From: Marinoscillum sp965229915
GTDB taxonomy: Bacteria; Bacteroidota; Bacteroidia; Cytophagales; Cyclobacteriaceae
Direction of reading: 5' to 3'
NCBI RefSeq assembly: GCF_965229915.1
Contig: NZ_CBDDJZ010000001.1
Location: 4,402,001-4,466,000, forward strand
DNA: 64,000 nt
Part shown: piece after piece, positions 61,676 to 64,000 of the stretch
Layout: every line of letters begins with the position of its first letter
How positions within the stretch are numbered: position 1 is the first letter of the stretch
Translations under genes and position numbers: made by a program
The notes under the pieces: generated by a model
Database searches by the model: none
What the model saw: the letters and a program-made list of their open reading frames with translations, nothing else
Told to the model about the DNA's origin: nothing

Positions 61676-62683
61676 TTACCACTTGATCAGGGCTGAAGCC
61701 CAGGTAAAGCCACTACCAAAAGCGGCCATACATACCAGGTCTCCGTCTTTGATTTTGCCTTCCAGGTGTGCTTCGCTGAGTGCGATCGGTATGGATGCTG
61801 CAGTGGTGTTTCCATACCTCATGATATTGTTATATACCTGATCATCACTAAGACGCATTTGCTTCTGGATAAACTGACTGATACGAAGATTGGCCTGGTG
61901 AGGGATCAGCATGCTGATATCCTCTGGCTTGTAGCCGTTGGTTATTAGTGCTTCATGTATTACTTCACTGAATCGAGTCACGGCATGTTTGAATACGAAG
62001 TTTCCGTTCATATACGGATAGTAGCTCGTGTCTTCCGGGTCGTTTTCGTCCATGATTTTATCCACCCACCGATTGGTAGCAGGCCCAATCAACGCCAGTT
62101 CTTTGGCATGTTTCCCTTCAGAATGGAGGTGAGTAGACAAGATGCCCTTTTGGTCATCTTCAGAACGCGACAGTACTACTGCACCTGCACCGTCACCAAA
62201 AATGACCGTTACCCCACGGCCCCTGGTTGATTTTTCCAATCCTCCAGAGTGGTATTCGCTACCGATCACCAGTACGTTTTTATACATGCCTGTTTTGACA
62301 AATTGATCGGCCACTGATAGTCCGTAGATAAAGCCACTACATTGATTGCGTACATCCAGTGCACCGATTTCTTTGATGCCTAGCTGTTCCTGAACCTGTA
62401 CGCCGGGTCCTGGGAAATAGTAATCAGGGCTGAGCGTAGCAAAAACTATGAAGTCAATATCGTCAGGAGTGAGTCCGGCATTTTTAATGGCTATTCTGGC
62501 GGCTTTGGTTCCCATGGTAGATGGCATATCATCCGTTTTGGGGTCGATCCAGCGTCTTTCCTGGATGCCTGTGCGTTCTTGAATCCACTCATCAGAGGTC
62601 TCCATAAACTGCTCCAAATCCTTATTAGTCACTACGTTATCGGGGACGTAGTGGCCTATTCCTGTAATGCGTGAGGTATACAT
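61676..62683 (-). CDS. fabH: Beta-ketoacyl-ACP synthase III
   Basis: The product has 335 residues. The catalytic Cys115 is in DVRNQCSGF, the His is in MLIPHQANLRI and the Asn is in YGNTTAASIP. The N-terminus ITGIGHYVPDNVVTNKDLE and the spacing fit KAS III, which starts fatty acid synthesis by joining an acyl-CoA to malonyl-ACP. The 92-bp gap upstream of the neighbouring gene holds only short hairpins. Some Bacteroidota carry more than one FabH-like enzyme, so this copy could serve a special lipid. Confidence 0.93.
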   Translation of the reverse strand: MYTSRITGIGHYVPDNVVTNKDLEQFMETSDEWIQERTGIQERRWIDPKTDDMPSTMGTKAARIAIKNAGLTPDDIDFIVFATLSPDYYFPGPGVQVQEQLGIKEIGALDVRNQCSGFIYGLSVADQFVKTGMYKNVLVIGSEYHSGGLEKSTRGRGVTVIFGDGAGAVVLSRSEDDQKGILSTHLHSEGKHAKELALIGPATNRWVDKIMDENDPEDTSYYPYMNGNFVFKHAVTRFSEVIHEALITNGYKPEDISMLIPHQANLRISQFIQKQMRLSDDQVYNNIMRYGNTTAASIPIALSEAHLEGKIKDGDLVCMAAFGSGFTWASALIKW

Positions 62684-62732
62684 GTTGTTTAGCGTTTATT
62701 CTCGCTAATATAACCCACCTCTGCAAAATCGG

Positions 62733-64000
62733 TTACTCCAACACCCGGATTTCTATCCTCCTGTTCAGTTCACGACCATTTATCTCGTCATCATTGCTGG
62801 CCAGTGGAGTGGTTTCTCCATAACCAACCGCCTTTAGTCTGCCAGGATCTATTCCCTGATCAATTAGGTAGATTCTCACTGCATTGGCTCGTTCCTGGGA
62901 GAGTTGCATATTGTATTCATGAGTGCCGATATTATCGGTGTGTCCTCCAATTTCCACAGTCAGGTCTGGCGATCGTAGTAGTGTCTCATAGATTTTACTC
63001 AACACTTCACGCGATTCGGGTTTGATTCGGGATGATTGAAAATCAAAGTAAATGTTATTGATGATTGCTTTACGTCCACCTCTAAATTTGCTTCCCAGCA
63101 TTTCCAAATCGACATTGCTGTCTTCTTTTTCTCCTTGATAAAGTGTAGCATAGTTGGTCTTTGCCTTCAGATGTGCCGGTACTTGTACTTCAAAGTTCTT
63201 GGTCAGATCAGGTCTATCCGTAGGGATATAACTCTCAAATGTACCCCGATGCAGTACTTCTCCTTGGATGCTAACTTGCGTTTCGAATTTCTCCCTATTG
63301 AAGACAGGAATAACAAATTCACCTTTGCTATTAGTTACAGCGCGGAATACCTCATCTTCATACACGATGGGTAAAAAGCGAACCTCCACTCCAGAGGCAG
63401 GTCTTCCCGTGTTGGTATCTGTGACCACTCCTCGTACGCGTATTTTATCCTCTTTGTGAAAGTAATAAATGTCGTATTCGCCGAGTGAGTGCAGTCGGTC
63501 CGAACTTAAGTAGCCGCTTTGATCACTTGGTGTTACCTCAAAGTTGATGTCATTGTCTATCGTGTTGATAGGAAAGCCCATATTGATTGCATCTCCCCAA
63601 CCCATGATGGTGCTATCAAACTCTGCGCGGAATACGTCAAATCCACCCATGGATTCTGATCTGTTGGAGCTGAAAAAGAGTGTGGTGCCAGAGTGAGAGA
63701 GAAAAGGACTTTCTTCTTCATAGATGGAATTGATTCTGCCAGGAATTGGCCTTGGTTCTGTCCATCCATTGTTCAGTTTTCGGGTTTCCCAAATGTCTTT
63801 GTCCTTAACGAAAAGAATGTAGTCCTCCTGGTCGTTGATGAAGAAATGAGACTCCACATGTCTGTTTTTTAGTTTGGTATCAAACACTTTGGGTAAGCTC
63901 CAGGAGTTGTCTTTAAAGTCACTGTACATAATGTTGCCACCATCTTCAGGGCTGTAGAGATACAGGCGATTGTCCCTGTTGATTACTTCTACCTTGGCAT
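62733..64000 (-). CDS. PorE-like OmpA family protein (5' end missing)
   Basis: The frame is open to the right edge, with at least 23 codons upstream of the ATG at 63929 (reading AKVEVINRDNRLYLYSPEDG), so the true start lies beyond the window. The visible part starts in the PD40-like propeller (SHSGTTLFFSSNRSESMGG and TPSDQSGYLSSDR). It continues into a carboxypeptidase-like regulatory domain (RVRGVVTDTNTGRPASGVEV) and an OmpA domain (NNIYFDFQSSRIKP, IGGHTDN, NRRIEIRVLE). The order matches the gene at 13036-14958. It should anchor to peptidoglycan from the outer membrane. A TPR region probably lies in the missing part. Confidence 0.88.
   Translation of the reverse strand, partial: AKVEVINRDNRLYLYSPEDGGNIMYSDFKDNSWSLPKVFDTKLKNRHVESHFFINDQEDYILFVKDKDIWETRKLNNGWTEPRPIPGRINSIYEEESPFLSHSGTTLFFSSNRSESMGGFDVFRAEFDSTIMGWGDAINMGFPINTIDNDINFEVTPSDQSGYLSSDRLHSLGEYDIYYFHKEDKIRVRGVVTDTNTGRPASGVEVRFLPIVYEDEVFRAVTNSKGEFVIPVFNREKFETQVSIQGEVLHRGTFESYIPTDRPDLTKNFEVQVPAHLKAKTNYATLYQGEKEDSNVDLEMLGSKFRGGRKAIINNIYFDFQSSRIKPESREVLSKIYETLLRSPDLTVEIGGHTDNIGTHEYNMQLSQERANAVRIYLIDQGIDPGRLKAVGYGETTPLASNDDEINGRELNRRIEIRVLE

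Noticed and set aside
1..64000. CRISPR array, tRNA, rRNA, prophage or integrative element
   Set aside because: No direct repeats with regular spacing, no cloverleaf-like sequence with a CCA region, and no integrase, transposase or phage structural gene was seen by eye; a tRNA scan was not run.

Overview
The window is chromosomal DNA from a gliding-type member of the Bacteroidota, most likely of Cytophagales type. The signs are gldA-gldF-gldG, a PorP/SprF protein, type IX secretion system (T9SS) sorting domains of both type A and type B, a TonB-dependent receptor paired with a DUF4249 lipoprotein, PorE-like OmpA proteins, many Bacteroidota lipoproteins, and several upstream sites matching the Bacteroidota -7 promoter consensus TAnnTTTG. 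Genus cannot be fixed from sequence reading alone. No rRNA, tRNA, CRISPR array, integrase, transposase or prophage gene was seen. Genes are tightly packed and no gap exceeds about 300 bases.

Layout. 1-4178 (minus): most of a giant T9SS cargo protein that runs off the left edge, divergent from a PorP/SprF protein (4320-5420). 5498-8674: TonB receptor and DUF4249 lipoprotein, closed by a 133-bp palindromic repeat. 8836-12970: an acidic lipoprotein, a Ste24-like protease coupled to a membrane-anchored LuxR regulator, a VOC protein and a DUF4199 protein. 13036-15870 (minus): a PorE-like OmpA protein and an M57-type metalloprotease. 16099-22234: a carbohydrate region with a Nudix-type regulator and ankyrin protein divergent from a GH3 glycosidase, an esterase and a lactonase-type propeller. 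22218-22883 (minus): a tandem pair of small unknown tail-anchored proteins. 23010-29884: a fatty-acid-hydroxylase-like protein, then SDR, gldA, gldF, gldG, a gldG-linked membrane protein and dnaN. 29969-39541: an XRE-Fic fusion with its own operator-like repeats, an ECF sigma factor with a membrane partner, topA, sixA, glycerate kinase, a TlpA-like thioredoxin, tex and a small lipoprotein. 39687-49244: a 3185-residue T9SS surface protein. 49241-55206: rsmE, then a starch locus in which a membrane AraC regulator with a starch-binding-like sensor domain is divergent from two different alpha-amylases. 55216-64000: class IV aminotransferase, PstS-like lipoprotein, sulfotransferase, alpha/beta hydrolase, a carboxypeptidase-regulatory-domain protein, a MORN protein coupled to an unknown protein, fabH, and a second PorE-like OmpA protein that runs off the right edge.

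How the genes work together. Three themes recur. First, gliding and T9SS: the GldAFG transporter, PorP/SprF, PorE-like peptidoglycan-binding proteins and three secreted T9SS clients (two giants and one amylase). Second, glycan use: the starch locus and the GH3/esterase/lactonase cluster, each with an adjacent divergent regulator. Third, local autoregulation: the Fic gene carries two tandem 15-bp dyads over its predicted promoter.

Best candidates for something undescribed are the starch-sensing transmembrane AraC regulator with its amylase pair, the autoregulated XRE-Fic protein, the tandem small tail-anchored paralogues, and the protease plus membrane-tethered LuxR pair. Functional names rest on motif recognition by eye; no database search was run.
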